Shown: piece after piece, positions 25,734 to 34,082 of the stretch
Position numbering within the stretch: the stretch's first letter is position 1
Layout of the letters: each line of letters starts with the position of its first letter
From: Flavobacterium lipolyticum
GTDB taxonomy: Bacteria; Bacteroidota; Bacteroidia; Flavobacteriales; Flavobacteriaceae
Direction of reading: 5' to 3'
Assembly (NCBI RefSeq): GCF_020905335.1
Contig: NZ_JAJJMN010000001.1
Span: 1,674,001-1,738,000, forward strand
Length of the DNA stretch: 64,000 bases
The notes under the pieces: model-generated
What the model was told of the DNA's origin: nothing
What the model saw: only the letters and a program-made list of their open reading frames with translations
Databases searched by the model: none
Translations under genes and position numbers: made by a program

Positions 25734-26879
25734 ATGAAATTAACAAAAACTTTTAAAGCCTTCTTCAACAATGAAAAATCAGGAGGACTACTCCTGCTTT
25801 TTGTCACCATCATATCGCTTTATCTTGCCAATTCATCTTATCAAACGGAATATATTGCTTTCTGGGAAAAAGACCTCAACGGACATTCAATTACACACTG
25901 GATTAATGATGGTTTAATGGCTATTTTCTTTTTGTTAATTGGCTTAGAATTAGAAAGAGAGATTTATCATGGTGAATTGTCCAATATTAAAAATGCATCT
26001 TTACCTATCATGGCTGCCTTAGGAGGCATGCTAGTGCCTGCCGGTATTTTTCTGATTTTAAATTTTGGAACAGCAACTCAAAACGGAGCAGGAATCCCAA
26101 TGGCAACCGACATCGCTTTTGCTATTGGAATCTTATCTCTCTTAGGAAAAAAAGTTCCTTCGTCGCTAAAAGTTTTTTTAACTGCCTTAGCTGTTATAGA
26201 TGATTTGGGAGCCATAATCGTTATTGCTATATTTTATACAACCTCAATCGCATTTATAAATCTTGCAATTGCGTTGGGAATCTGGGTTTTCTTGTTTGTT
26301 TTGAATCGTTTGAAAGTTCACAACCTTATCCCGTATCTTATCGGAGGTGTTGTAATGTGGTATTTCATGCTAAACTCAGGTGTTCATGCTACCATCACGG
26401 GAGTTATTCTAGCTTTTGTAATTCCATTTGGAAGTGGCGATGAAAATTCTGTTTCTTATAAATTGCAGCATTTTCTACACAAACCGGTTGCTTTTTTTAT
26501 TCTGCCTTTGTTTGCTGTTGCGAATACCTGTATCGCTATTCAGTCGGACTGGCATGAAGGTTTGAATCACCCTAATACATTTGGAATTATCCTGGGGCTC
26601 GTAGTAGGGAAACCTTTAGGAATTTTACTTTTCTCGGCTATTGGTGTAAGTCTTGGATTGTGCAGCTTGCCTAAAAACTTAAAATGGGCTCATATACTAG
26701 GTGCCGGAATGCTGGGCGGAATTGGTTTTACCATGTCCATCTTCATCACTATTCTGGCTTTCAAAGATCCTGAAATTATTGTTTTCTCGAAGATCGCTAT
26801 TCTGATTGCCTCTGTGCTTTCAGGTCTTTTTGGATTATTCTATCTAAAGTTTACTTTGTCGAAGAAAAAGAAGGCCTAG
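25734..26879 (+). CDS. nhaA: Na+/H+ antiporter NhaA
   Basis: Inner-membrane antiporter that expels Na+ in exchange for protons and supports pH and salt homeostasis. It has 381 residues and about 12 hydrophobic segments. The core features are MAIFFLLIGLELEREIYHGE, PMATDIAFAIGIL, and the ion-binding double Asp in ALAVIDDLGAIIVIAI. The C-terminal half holds HATITGVILAFVIPF and AGMLGGIGFTMSIFI. The length and motif order match NhaA. It is monocistronic, with its own promoter box and a bidirectional terminator shared with the convergent proC. Confidence 0.96.
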   Translation: MKLTKTFKAFFNNEKSGGLLLLFVTIISLYLANSSYQTEYIAFWEKDLNGHSITHWINDGLMAIFFLLIGLELEREIYHGELSNIKNASLPIMAALGGMLVPAGIFLILNFGTATQNGAGIPMATDIAFAIGILSLLGKKVPSSLKVFLTALAVIDDLGAIIVIAIFYTTSIAFINLAIALGIWVFLFVLNRLKVHNLIPYLIGGVVMWYFMLNSGVHATITGVILAFVIPFGSGDENSVSYKLQHFLHKPVAFFILPLFAVANTCIAIQSDWHEGLNHPNTFGIILGLVVGKPLGILLFSAIGVSLGLCSLPKNLKWAHILGAGMLGGIGFTMSIFITILAFKDPEIIVFSKIAILIASVLSGLFGLFYLKFTLSKKKKA

Positions 26880-26921
26880 TTTTTCATAAAACAATTAATT
26901 CTACAAAACTCTAAAAAACAC

Positions 26922-26965
26922 AAAATCCAAATTCCAATGTATCAACACCTGGAATTTGGATTTTT
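26922..26965. terminator. bidirectional terminator between nhaA and proC
   Basis: The perfect 15-base arms AAAATCCAAATTCCA and its complement enclose a 13-base loop, with T-rich ends on both strands. The genes converge here. Confidence 0.85.
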
Positions 26966-26984
26966 AAAATAATATCGTTTATAA

Positions 26985-27761
26985 CTATCCTTTGATTTGC
27001 TTCAAAGAGGTCTTAATTCCTTTGATTAGCGATGAGCTGAAACCATTATGCTCCATTTCATTCAAACCTACAATTGTACAACCCTGAGGCGTCGTTACAC
27101 GGTCGATTAATTGTTCGGGGTGTACTTGTTCCTCCAGTAACATTTTTGCCGCTCCTTTGACCGTTTGAGCAGCGATAGCCAAAGCCGTATTAGAATCAAA
27201 TCCAATTTCGATTCCGGCCTGCATAGAAGCGCGAATATATCTTAAGGCATAGGCTGTTCCGCATGCGCCAAGAACGGTTGCTGCATCCATTAATTTTTCG
27301 TCAATTACCGGAGCAGTCCCCAAATCCTGAAACAAATCAACAATTGGTAATGCTTTTTCTCTGTCTTGTTCAGGAAAAGAAATACAGGTTGCCGATTCAC
27401 CAAACTGCGCAGCAATATTGGGCATAATTCTAACTACTGCAAATTCATTATTGGTTTTAGACTGAAGCATGTCCAGAGACAATCCACTTACAGCCGAGGC
27501 AATTGTTTTTCCTTTAATAACAGGCAAAATCTCTGCTAAAACAGTGTCTACCTGATAGGGTTTTATGGTTAAAATAACCACATCAGCTTCCTGAATAGTA
27601 TGTTTATTATCTGATGAAACCGTAATTCCATACTCTGATAAATACTGAATACTGGCGGTGTTTCTTCTTGTAACGGTAACCTGATTATTTTTAGAGAATT
27701 TAGCAATTCCCAAGGCAATAGAAACCCCGAGGTTTCCGCCTCCTATAATGTGTACTTTCAT
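26985..27761 (-). CDS. proC: pyrroline-5-carboxylate reductase
   Basis: Catalyses the final NAD(P)H-dependent step of proline synthesis. The N-terminal dinucleotide site is VHIIGGGNLGVSIALGI. Further motifs are DVVILTIKPYQVD, SAVSGLSLDMLQ, VVRIMPNIAAQFGES and the C-terminal signature VTTPQGCTIVGLNEMEHNG. The 258-residue length is normal. It is monocistronic, 99 bases downstream of the start of the mgtE/rsmA group, with a convergent nhaA. No other proline genes are nearby. Confidence 0.93.
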   Translation of the reverse strand: MKVHIIGGGNLGVSIALGIAKFSKNNQVTVTRRNTASIQYLSEYGITVSSDNKHTIQEADVVILTIKPYQVDTVLAEILPVIKGKTIASAVSGLSLDMLQSKTNNEFAVVRIMPNIAAQFGESATCISFPEQDREKALPIVDLFQDLGTAPVIDEKLMDAATVLGACGTAYALRYIRASMQAGIEIGFDSNTALAIAAQTVKGAAKMLLEEQVHPEQLIDRVTTPQGCTIVGLNEMEHNGFSSSLIKGIKTSLKQIKG

Positions 27762-27860
27762 TGCTTTTATTTGGCTGGTTAATAGCGAATTATTGGGTTA
27801 CAAATTACGCCGATTTTAGAGATCAATAATCACTCTTATCTATTAATTTGTTGCAAAAAC

Positions 27861-29210
27861 TTAGAATCCAAGAATAAGTTTGGCTACTCCGAAGTAGAGC
27901 ATAATACCAAATACGTCATTGGTTGTGGTGATAAAAGGTCCTGTTGCAATAGCGGGATCGATTTTATTTTTATGTAAAAACAACGGCACTAAAGTTCCCA
28001 GAGTCGCTGCAAACAAAATTACTACAATCATCGAAATTGAAATGGCCATTCCTACCAGGTATTGTTGGTACATAATGGAATGATATCCCAGTAAAAGTAA
28101 TGAAATAATAGTTCCCGAAATCATCGAAACGGTTATCTCCTTGCTAAAATATCCTCTGCTGAATTCTTTTAATGTTCCGTTTGCCAAACCCTGCACAACG
28201 ATTGCCGAAGCCTGAACTCCAATGTTACCTGCTGTCGCAGAAAGCAACGGCACAAAAATAATCAGAGTTGAATATTTCTGAAAAGTGGCTTCGTTACCCT
28301 TTAGTACAAATGATGCCACAATTTCGATTACCATTCCAATTAAAAGCCATGGCAAACGTGCCTTGGTCAATTCCAGAACACTATCGTTAGATTCAACGTC
28401 TTGTGTAATACCCGCTGCCAACTGATAATCTTTATCAGCTTCGTCCTTAATTACGTCTACGATATCATCGATAGTAATTCTTCCTGCCAAACGGCCTAAC
28501 TCGTCTACCACCGGAATTGCTTCTAAGTCATACTTCTGCATGATACGGGCAACTTCAACATCTTCGGTATCAACATTTACAAAATTTAACTTTCTGATGT
28601 AAATATCTCCGATCTGTGTTTTGGTAGAAGTGGTCAATAAATCTTTAAGAGACAGCCTGCCTTTCAAACGATTCTCATCGTCAACGACATAAATTGAATG
28701 TACTCTGGAAACATTCTCGGCCTGAATACGCATTTCTTTGACACAGGTAAGAACATTCCAGTTTTCATTAACTTTCACCAGCTCTTTTCCCATCAAACCT
28801 CCGGCAGTATTCTCGTCGTAACGCAATAATTCGACAATGTCTTTAGCATGCTCAACGTCGTTTAACTCAGAGATTACCTCTGCTTTAATGTCCTGCGAAA
28901 GTTCGGCAATAATATCGGCCGCATCATTAGTTTCCAGCTCATCAAGCTCTTCTGCAATCTCTTTAGGCGACAGACGGCTTAAGATGTTTTCACGAAGATC
29001 ATCTTCTAGTTCCAGAAGAATCTCGGCCGTTTTATCACTATCTAAAACCTTAAAAATATAGGTAGCATCGTCGAAATCCAGCTCGTCCAGAATTTCGGCT
29101 ATATCAGCATGGTGCAAATCATTAAGTAAAATTTCAAGTTCCTTGTCATTTTTCTTAACAATGTGCTCTTCTAATTGTTGGATTAAGTCTTTGCTAACTT
29201 TGAACTCCAT
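27861..29210 (-). CDS. mgtE: magnesium transporter MgtE
   Basis: A Mg2+ channel of the inner membrane, gated by cytoplasmic Mg2+. The 449-residue protein has the MgtE N-terminal superhelical domain ([20 protein letters not shown], about 30-130), two CBS domains ([21 protein letters not shown] and [19 protein letters not shown]), and a five-helix membrane region with [20 protein letters not shown] and the last helix ending in GVAKLILGF. The start overlaps the end of rsmA by 17 bases, so the two are translationally coupled. Confidence 0.95.
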   Translation of the reverse strand: MEFKVSKDLIQQLEEHIVKKNDKELEILLNDLHHADIAEILDELDFDDATYIFKVLDSDKTAEILLELEDDLRENILSRLSPKEIAEELDELETNDAADIIAELSQDIKAEVISELNDVEHAKDIVELLRYDENTAGGLMGKELVKVNENWNVLTCVKEMRIQAENVSRVHSIYVVDDENRLKGRLSLKDLLTTSTKTQIGDIYIRKLNFVNVDTEDVEVARIMQKYDLEAIPVVDELGRLAGRITIDDIVDVIKDEADKDYQLAAGITQDVESNDSVLELTKARLPWLLIGMVIEIVASFVLKGNEATFQKYSTLIIFVPLLSATAGNIGVQASAIVVQGLANGTLKEFSRGYFSKEITVSMISGTIISLLLLGYHSIMYQQYLVGMAISISMIVVILFAATLGTLVPLFLHKNKIDPAIATGPFITTTNDVFGIMLYFGVAKLILGF

Positions 29211-29979
29211 CGGCTTCTATTTTTTGAGTCAGTTCAATAAATTCTTCTACGCTAAGCTGTTCAGGACGTTTATCAAAGATAGTGTCTTCTCGCAACTTAT
29301 CAGTTAAATTTAATGTTTTCAAACTGTTACGTAATGTTTTTCGTCTTTGCTGAAAAGCCGTTTTCACTACTGTGAAAAACAATTTTTCTCCACAAGGAAG
29401 ACTATAATCTTCCTTTCGGGTCATTCTCATCACACCCGACTTCACCTTGGGCGGAGGAATAAAGACGTTTTCATCTACTGTAAACAGGTACTCTGTAGTA
29501 TAGAAAGCCTGGGCCAGAACGGATAAGATTCCGTAAGCCTTTGATCCTTTTTTCTCGCAGATTCGTTCTGCAACTTCTTTTTGAAACATCCCCGAAAATT
29601 CCGGAATCTGATGTTTAAATTCTAAAGTTCTAAAAACAATCTGTGTTGAAATATTATAAGGGAAGTTTCCGATAATAGCAAATTGCTTGTTCTCGTAAAC
29701 CTCATTAATATTGTACTTCAGGAAATCCTGAGAAATAATGTTATCTTTTAATTTTGGATAATTTTCACCTAAATACGCCACCGATTCTGTGTCGATCTCG
29801 ATCACGTGTGTATTAATTGGTTTGTCAAGCAAATACTTAGTCAACACACCCATCCCCGGCCCTATCTCTAAAACCTCATCATATCCGTTCAGGCTTAAGG
29901 TATCTGCAATTGCTTTGGCGATACTTTCATCCTTTAAAAAGTGTTGTCCTAAATGTTTTTTAGCTTTTACTTTTTCCAT
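29194..29979 (-). CDS. rsmA: 16S rRNA (adenine1518/1519-N6) dimethyltransferase
   Basis: Also called KsgA; dimethylates two adjacent adenines in helix 45 of 16S rRNA during small-subunit maturation. Motifs in order are [16 protein letters not shown], the SAM-binding [16 protein letters not shown], the acidic [10 protein letters not shown], the catalytic NxPY in GNFPYNIST, and [15 protein letters not shown], followed by the C-terminal helical domain ([13 protein letters not shown]). The 261-residue length is standard. mgtE follows with a 17-base overlap. Confidence 0.96.
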   Translation of the reverse strand: MEKVKAKKHLGQHFLKDESIAKAIADTLSLNGYDEVLEIGPGMGVLTKYLLDKPINTHVIEIDTESVAYLGENYPKLKDNIISQDFLKYNINEVYENKQFAIIGNFPYNISTQIVFRTLEFKHQIPEFSGMFQKEVAERICEKKGSKAYGILSVLAQAFYTTEYLFTVDENVFIPPPKVKSGVMRMTRKEDYSLPCGEKLFFTVVKTAFQQRRKTLRNSLKTLNLTDKLREDTIFDKRPEQLSVEEFIELTQKIEADGVQS

Positions 29980-29984
29980 TCTCT

Positions 29985-30058
29985 TTTCTAGATTCTTAGA
30001 TTGTCAGACTCCCTAGATTGTTAGATTATTAAAATATCGAATACTCTAACAATCAAAT
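29985..30058. repeat. TTAGATTGTTAGA-type repeat upstream of rsmA
   Basis: The spacer contains TCTTAGATTGTCAGACTCC, then TAGATTGTTAGATTATT and, after a short loop, CTAACAATC, giving an imperfect hairpin. Its structure and words closely match the spacer at 30730-30800 on the other side of the nucleotidyltransferase pair. Confidence 0.6.
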
Positions 30059-30061
30059 CAT

Positions 30062-30538
30062 CTACTTCTTATTTATTTCACGAAGCTGCTGAATATCGAG
30101 TAAATCTTTAGCTCTGTTCGCTTTAATCTTACTTGTAATCAGGTCTTCCAGTGATAAAACATTCCATTTTAAAAATGTTTTATCACTAACCGTTGTTTCT
30201 TCACTATCCCTATAAGCCTCATCAAAAGTTTTATTTACCGAAAATCTGGTAATTAACTCCAAATCTAAGTCTGTAGGCGAAAATTTAACGGATATATTCT
30301 GTTCTTGTCTTTTCACATTATCAGGAAAATCATCAATTTCATACCCCATATCGTTAAAAACAAGAATCAGTCTTTTAAAATTCTCTGCTGTTGTCTCGAT
30401 CCAAAAATCAACATCTGCTGAATGTCGCTGATAACCATGAAAATTAACCGCTCCTCCACCTACCATAAGCATACGAACCTGATGTTTATTGGCTAAAGTG
30501 ATAAATTCATCAATGTTTTGATTCCACAATTTTGACAT
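30062..30538 (-). CDS. nucleotidyltransferase-fold protein
   Basis: A 158-residue protein of the nucleotidyltransferase superfamily. The signature is MLMVGGGAVNFHGYQRHSAD, followed by VDFWIE, giving the G-G and D-x-D metal-binding pattern. LDLELITRF supplies a third acidic strand, and VLSLEDLITSKIKANRAKDL is the C-terminal segment common to minimal or AbiEii/MenA-like enzymes. It follows a 61-residue gene with only 1 base between them, so the two are coupled. Such pairs can be toxin-antitoxin-like, but here the partner has no recognisable DNA-binding domain. The target and activity are unknown. Confidence 0.75.
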   Translation of the reverse strand: MSKLWNQNIDEFITLANKHQVRMLMVGGGAVNFHGYQRHSADVDFWIETTAENFKRLILVFNDMGYEIDDFPDNVKRQEQNISVKFSPTDLDLELITRFSVNKTFDEAYRDSEETTVSDKTFLKWNVLSLEDLITSKIKANRAKDLLDIQQLREINKK

Positions 30539-30539
30539 C

Positions 30540-30725
30540 CTATTTTGGTTTAATCACAATGAGAAAATTATCTTTATTCTTATCCTCTTTATTCTTAATC
30601 GGAAACCTGCTTACCTGTTCCATCAAACGAAAAAAAGCGTAAACTCTTTCGGTTTTAGACAACTTCAGGAAATCTTCCTGTTGCTGTTTGTTGCTTTCTT
30701 CTTTTGTTTGAAACCGAATCTCCAT
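30540..30725 (-). CDS. small conserved-type protein paired with the nucleotidyltransferase
   Basis: A 61-residue polar protein (MEIRFQTKEESNKQQQEDFL, then KLSKTERVYAFFRLMEQVSR and a Lys-rich tail). It has one amphipathic helix region and no membrane segment or known motif. Its stop codon is 1 base before the nucleotidyltransferase start, so translation is probably coupled. It could be the partner or antitoxin of that gene; this is inferred only from arrangement. Confidence 0.6.
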   Translation of the reverse strand: MEIRFQTKEESNKQQQEDFLKLSKTERVYAFFRLMEQVSRFPIKNKEDKNKDNFLIVIKPK

Positions 30726-30729
30726 CTTT

Positions 30730-30800
30730 TCTTAGATTGTTAGACTGTTAGATCGTTAGATTGTTGGATTATTCGAAACATCTAATAATCCAACAATCTC
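30730..30800. repeat. TTAGATTGTTAGA-type hairpin
   Basis: After several copies of the word TTAGA-TTGTTAGA, arms AGATTGTTGGATTATT (30758-30773) and its exact complement (30784-30799) form a 16-bp stem with a 10-base loop. A T run follows on the plus side. Confidence 0.75.
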
Positions 30801-30802
30801 TT

Positions 30803-31114
30803 TTAATGTTCCGAAATCACTTCCAGCTCTGTTCTGAAAGAAAGCATTTTATCAGCAAATAATTCCAACGCTTCTCTATGAAATGCCGGTTCGTCTTCGA
30901 TATAATAACGTTCTAACGTTTCTTTGCTGTCTGTAACATATTGAACAGAATAGGTAATCCCACCCATTTCTTCCTCAATCATCACTCTGACAATTCTTGC
31001 CGAAGAAAACTTTTGTGTGGCCAGAATTTCCGGTATATGTTTCTCTTGCATCCACTTTAACCATCGCTCCTGAACGCTCTCGTGTATATTGGTAGTAACG
31101 TTGTAAATAATCAT
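30803..31114 (-). CDS. DUF4286 family protein
   Basis: A 103-residue soluble protein with the DUF4286 pattern: MIIYNVTTNIHESVQERWLK, WMQEKHIPEILATQKF, ITYSVQYVTDSKETLERY and DEPAFHREALELFADKMLSF. The family adopts a small ferredoxin-like (EthD-like) fold and has no established function. It lies between the nucleotidyltransferase pair and the TPR protein gene, both on the same strand, with repeat-filled spacers on each side. Confidence 0.85.
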   Translation of the reverse strand: MIIYNVTTNIHESVQERWLKWMQEKHIPEILATQKFSSARIVRVMIEEEMGGITYSVQYVTDSKETLERYYIEDEPAFHREALELFADKMLSFRTELEVISEH

Positions 31115-31123
31115 TTTTTCTTT

Positions 31124-31245
31124 CTAGATTGTTAGACTTCTTAGACTTCTTAGAATGTTAGATTAATGCTTATTAAACTTAGATGCTGAGATATTTTGAG
31201 ATCTAAACAATCTAAGTGATCTAAAATCTAAGAAGTCTAATGAGC
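31124..31245. repeat. TTAGACTTCTTAGA-type inverted repeat
   Basis: TTAGACTTCTTAGA occurs twice in overlapping copies (31132-31154), and its exact reverse complement TCTAAGAAGTCTAA is at 31227-31240. Words of the same family (TAGATTGTTAGA, CTAAACAATCTAA) fill the arms, so the whole spacer can fold into a long imperfect hairpin. Confidence 0.75.
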
Positions 31246-31249
31246 TAAA

Positions 31250-33031
31250 TTATAAATTCTTGTCTCCTCTTAACTCCCGGTATTTTTTTCTGGCATCAAC
31301 AAAGTAAATACTGTCCTGATGATTAAAAATTACCTTCTCATATAAAGGCTTTGCCTTTTCTGCATTATGCAATTCGTCGTTGTAAATTTCTGCAGAGAAA
31401 AACAAGGCTTCGTCGATATAAATTCCGTCACCATGATAGTCAATAATCTGCTGGTACTGCGCCAAAGCTGAGGTGTAATCCTTCAGGCTTTCGTAAATTT
31501 TACCTAAACGCAACATTGTAACAGCTTCAATTTCCTGCCCTTTAAACGTTTTCAATATCCCTTGAAACTGAGCTATTGCTTCCTGCTTTTTATTCTGATA
31601 CATCAAAAAATCACCTTTGGCAAACTGCTTCAAAGCGGTTTGTGTTGAATCGGCAACTGTATTGTCGTTGATCAGTAAAAAATACTCGAGTGCATCATTG
31701 GCAATTAATTGCGTATTTGCCGCCTTCAATTCTTTAAACTGTTTCAAAGCCCACTCGAAATCACCTTTGTAATAACTTGTTTTGGCGGCTTTCAAACTCG
31801 CTTCATGCGCCATTACATCATTCTTCAAATCCAATTGAATTTGCGAATAATAAATAAGTGCCTGATTGAACTTCTCTTCTAAAAGCAGAATGTCTGCCAG
31901 TTCCATTTTCGCATCTGCCTGCTGATAGGCATTCAGATTTAATTCCAGCGCTTTTTTAATAATATCCTTACCTTCTTCTGTCTTTTTGAGACTAAATGCC
32001 AGGAAATGTGCCTGAATTATTTGCAAAGATAAGGTAAAAGGAGTTATTTCATAGGTTATGAGCAATTGTTGTAGTTCGGAATTGATTAATGGATACTCTT
32101 TTTCCTGCGCTTTATCGATTTTTATCTGCATCAAAGACGAATTTGTCTGAATGAGTAAATCACGATCTTTAGTCGTCTGAAGAATAAAATTAAAAATTTC
32201 CTCTGCTGTGTCAGTGTCATCTTCATTTAACGCAAATTGTCCCAGATTAACAATGCTTGAGAGTGATTCCGGGTCGCGTTTGTAAATTGCTTTTTCCTGA
32301 ATAAAGGCTTTACCGAATTCTTTCTGCTGTACATAAAACCAACTCAGATAATGATTCCAAAACACATCCTGATCTTTTTGTGTTCTCAGAATCAAAGCTT
32401 TTCGCATCGCATCTTTAAAAGCGGTATTATCCGTTTCACCGTTCATGAAACGAGACAGCTGTGTCTGTATTAAATTTGCGTTCTGTGGATTTTTGTACGA
32501 TTCTGTCAGCAGAAGATCAATCATCTGGTCCGTCTGCCCTAACTGTCCGTACAACATTCCGATTTGAAAATTGAAATTATAATTCGGCTGAATTGACATG
32601 GCGGTCTGATAGGCTCGTAATGCATACTCAAGCAATACTTTTTTCTCAAAAGAATTACCAACTCCGTAAACATCATTCGGATTGGTTTTAATCTTTTCGA
32701 TCGCCTGTTCGTAGTAACTTTTGGCTTTCGCATCGTTTTTCTGCAGTTGGAAATTATACCCTAACTCTACTAAAAAAACGCCTTGTTTGTATTTGTTGTA
32801 ACGATCCTGAATTACTTTCTGTGCAGTGTCAAACTGCTGCAACTGCTGATAACAGTCAATTGTTCTTAAAAAATATTGTGTATTGGACGGCGAACTGTTT
32901 AAAAGTTCTTCGTAACTGATTTTAGCTTTTTCAAAATCACCTTTATCGTAATAATACTGCGCAAGCTGTTCATTCTGTGAAAATGCAAAAGCAGACCAGA
33001 ATAAGACGATATAGATGATGCTGTTTTTCAT
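31250..33031 (-). CDS. exported TPR-repeat protein
   Basis: A 593-residue protein with a short signal ending SAFAFSQ and tetratricopeptide repeats along most of its length (for example YYDKGDFEKAKISYEELLNS, AKSYYEQAIEKIK, YTSALAQYQQI, AEIYNDELHNAEKAKPLYEK). No enzymatic domain is seen. It is a probable periplasmic scaffold, but no partner is identifiable. The gene lies downstream of lgt and upstream of DUF4286 on the minus strand. Repeat-rich spacers separate it from each neighbour. Confidence 0.85.
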   Translation of the reverse strand: MKNSIIYIVLFWSAFAFSQNEQLAQYYYDKGDFEKAKISYEELLNSSPSNTQYFLRTIDCYQQLQQFDTAQKVIQDRYNKYKQGVFLVELGYNFQLQKNDAKAKSYYEQAIEKIKTNPNDVYGVGNSFEKKVLLEYALRAYQTAMSIQPNYNFNFQIGMLYGQLGQTDQMIDLLLTESYKNPQNANLIQTQLSRFMNGETDNTAFKDAMRKALILRTQKDQDVFWNHYLSWFYVQQKEFGKAFIQEKAIYKRDPESLSSIVNLGQFALNEDDTDTAEEIFNFILQTTKDRDLLIQTNSSLMQIKIDKAQEKEYPLINSELQQLLITYEITPFTLSLQIIQAHFLAFSLKKTEEGKDIIKKALELNLNAYQQADAKMELADILLLEEKFNQALIYYSQIQLDLKNDVMAHEASLKAAKTSYYKGDFEWALKQFKELKAANTQLIANDALEYFLLINDNTVADSTQTALKQFAKGDFLMYQNKKQEAIAQFQGILKTFKGQEIEAVTMLRLGKIYESLKDYTSALAQYQQIIDYHGDGIYIDEALFFSAEIYNDELHNAEKAKPLYEKVIFNHQDSIYFVDARKKYRELRGDKNL

Positions 33032-33039
33032 ATTTTAGC

Positions 33040-33140
33040 TTTTTTTCAGTGTTCAGTGACAGTTTATAGTCACAGTTCTCGATCTCCGTTTGCAGTCGCA
33101 GTTTACATTATTCAACGTAGACCGAGACTGAGAACCGCGA
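33040..33140. repeat. CAGTTTACAGT-type spacer repeat
   Basis: The spacer is built from variants of GTTCAGTGACAGTTTA, CACAGTTCTCGAT and CGCAGTTTACAT, followed by complementary words (AGACCGAGACTGAGAACC). It is an imperfect long hairpin of the same type as 33985-34078. Confidence 0.55.
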
Positions 33141-33147
33141 ATGAAAA

Positions 33148-33972
33148 CTAAATAAGAACATTCTTCTTAGACTTCCAGACAATCAGTCCCAGACCTATCA
33201 AAATAAAAGGAATACTCAATATTTGCCCCATGTTAATAAGCATACTATTTTCGAAAGCTTCCTGATTTTCTTTGAAAAACTCAATTATAAATCGCGCCAG
33301 AAACAGTAACATCAGGAAATAGCCAAAGATCAAACCATCCGTTTTTCGTATCTTCTCTGATTTGTACATCATCAATAAAATCACAAAAATCAACAGGTAG
33401 GCAAAGGCTTCATACAGCTGTGTCGGGTGTCTTGGAATCAAATCATCTCTCTGAAAAACCACACCCCAGTTTCCATTGGTAGGTTTTCCGTAAATCTCAG
33501 AATTCATAAAATTTCCAAATCTGATAAAAGCTCCCGTTACCGGAACTCCAATTGCCATTTTATCTAAAAGCCACAGGAATTTTACTTTATACTTTCGGCA
33601 ATATAAAACCATAGCGATTAGAACTCCTATTGAACCTCCATGACTAGCGAGCCCTTGGTATCCAACAAATTTATAAACTCCCGCAACTTTTTGTATGGGC
33701 AACAGAATCTCTATAGGATGCTGTAAAAAATAGGACGGTTCGTAAAAAAAACAATGTCCCAATCTCGCACCCAAAATGGTCCCGACGATCACATAAACCA
33801 ATAAACTATCAAGATTATCGAGCGAAAGATTTTCTTTTTTGTAAATATTACGCACTATAGCGTAGCCCAGCAGTAATCCGCAGGCAAAAAAAGCGCCATA
33901 ATATTTTAATGGAAAACTATCTGTAATCCAAAAAATAACGGGATCTGCGTCCCAATTTAAAATCCCTCCCAT
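33148..33972 (-). CDS. lgt: prolipoprotein diacylglyceryl transferase
   Basis: Transfers diacylglycerol from phosphatidylglycerol to the lipobox Cys of prelipoproteins, the first step of lipoprotein maturation. The 274-residue integral membrane protein has about seven helices, the LASHGGSIGVLIA motif, the signature FIRFGNFMNSEIYGKPT (Lgt Arg-x-Gly-Asn-Phe pattern) and RHPTQLYEAFAYL. It serves the many lipoproteins in this window (SusD, OmpA-type and others). It lies between serS and the TPR gene, separated by repeat spacers. Confidence 0.95.
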   Translation of the reverse strand: MGGILNWDADPVIFWITDSFPLKYYGAFFACGLLLGYAIVRNIYKKENLSLDNLDSLLVYVIVGTILGARLGHCFFYEPSYFLQHPIEILLPIQKVAGVYKFVGYQGLASHGGSIGVLIAMVLYCRKYKVKFLWLLDKMAIGVPVTGAFIRFGNFMNSEIYGKPTNGNWGVVFQRDDLIPRHPTQLYEAFAYLLIFVILLMMYKSEKIRKTDGLIFGYFLMLLFLARFIIEFFKENQEAFENSMLINMGQILSIPFILIGLGLIVWKSKKNVLI

Positions 33973-33984
33973 CTTCCTCTTTTT

Positions 33985-34078
33985 TTAGTATTCAGTCTCG
34001 GTTTACAGTATTCAGTCGCAGTCTCAATATTCAGTGCAATTCACTGGAAACTGAGGCTGCGACTGTAAACCTTATTTC
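33985..34078. repeat. CAGTCGCAGT-type inverted repeat between serS and lgt
   Basis: The left arm GGTTTACAG-TATTCAG-TCGCAGTCTCA pairs with TGAGGCTGCGACTGTAAACC at the right, with a 7-base bulge (TATTCAG) that is itself a copy of the repeated word. On the minus strand the hairpin follows serS and could attenuate read-through into lgt. Confidence 0.7.
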
Positions 34079-34082
34079 AATC

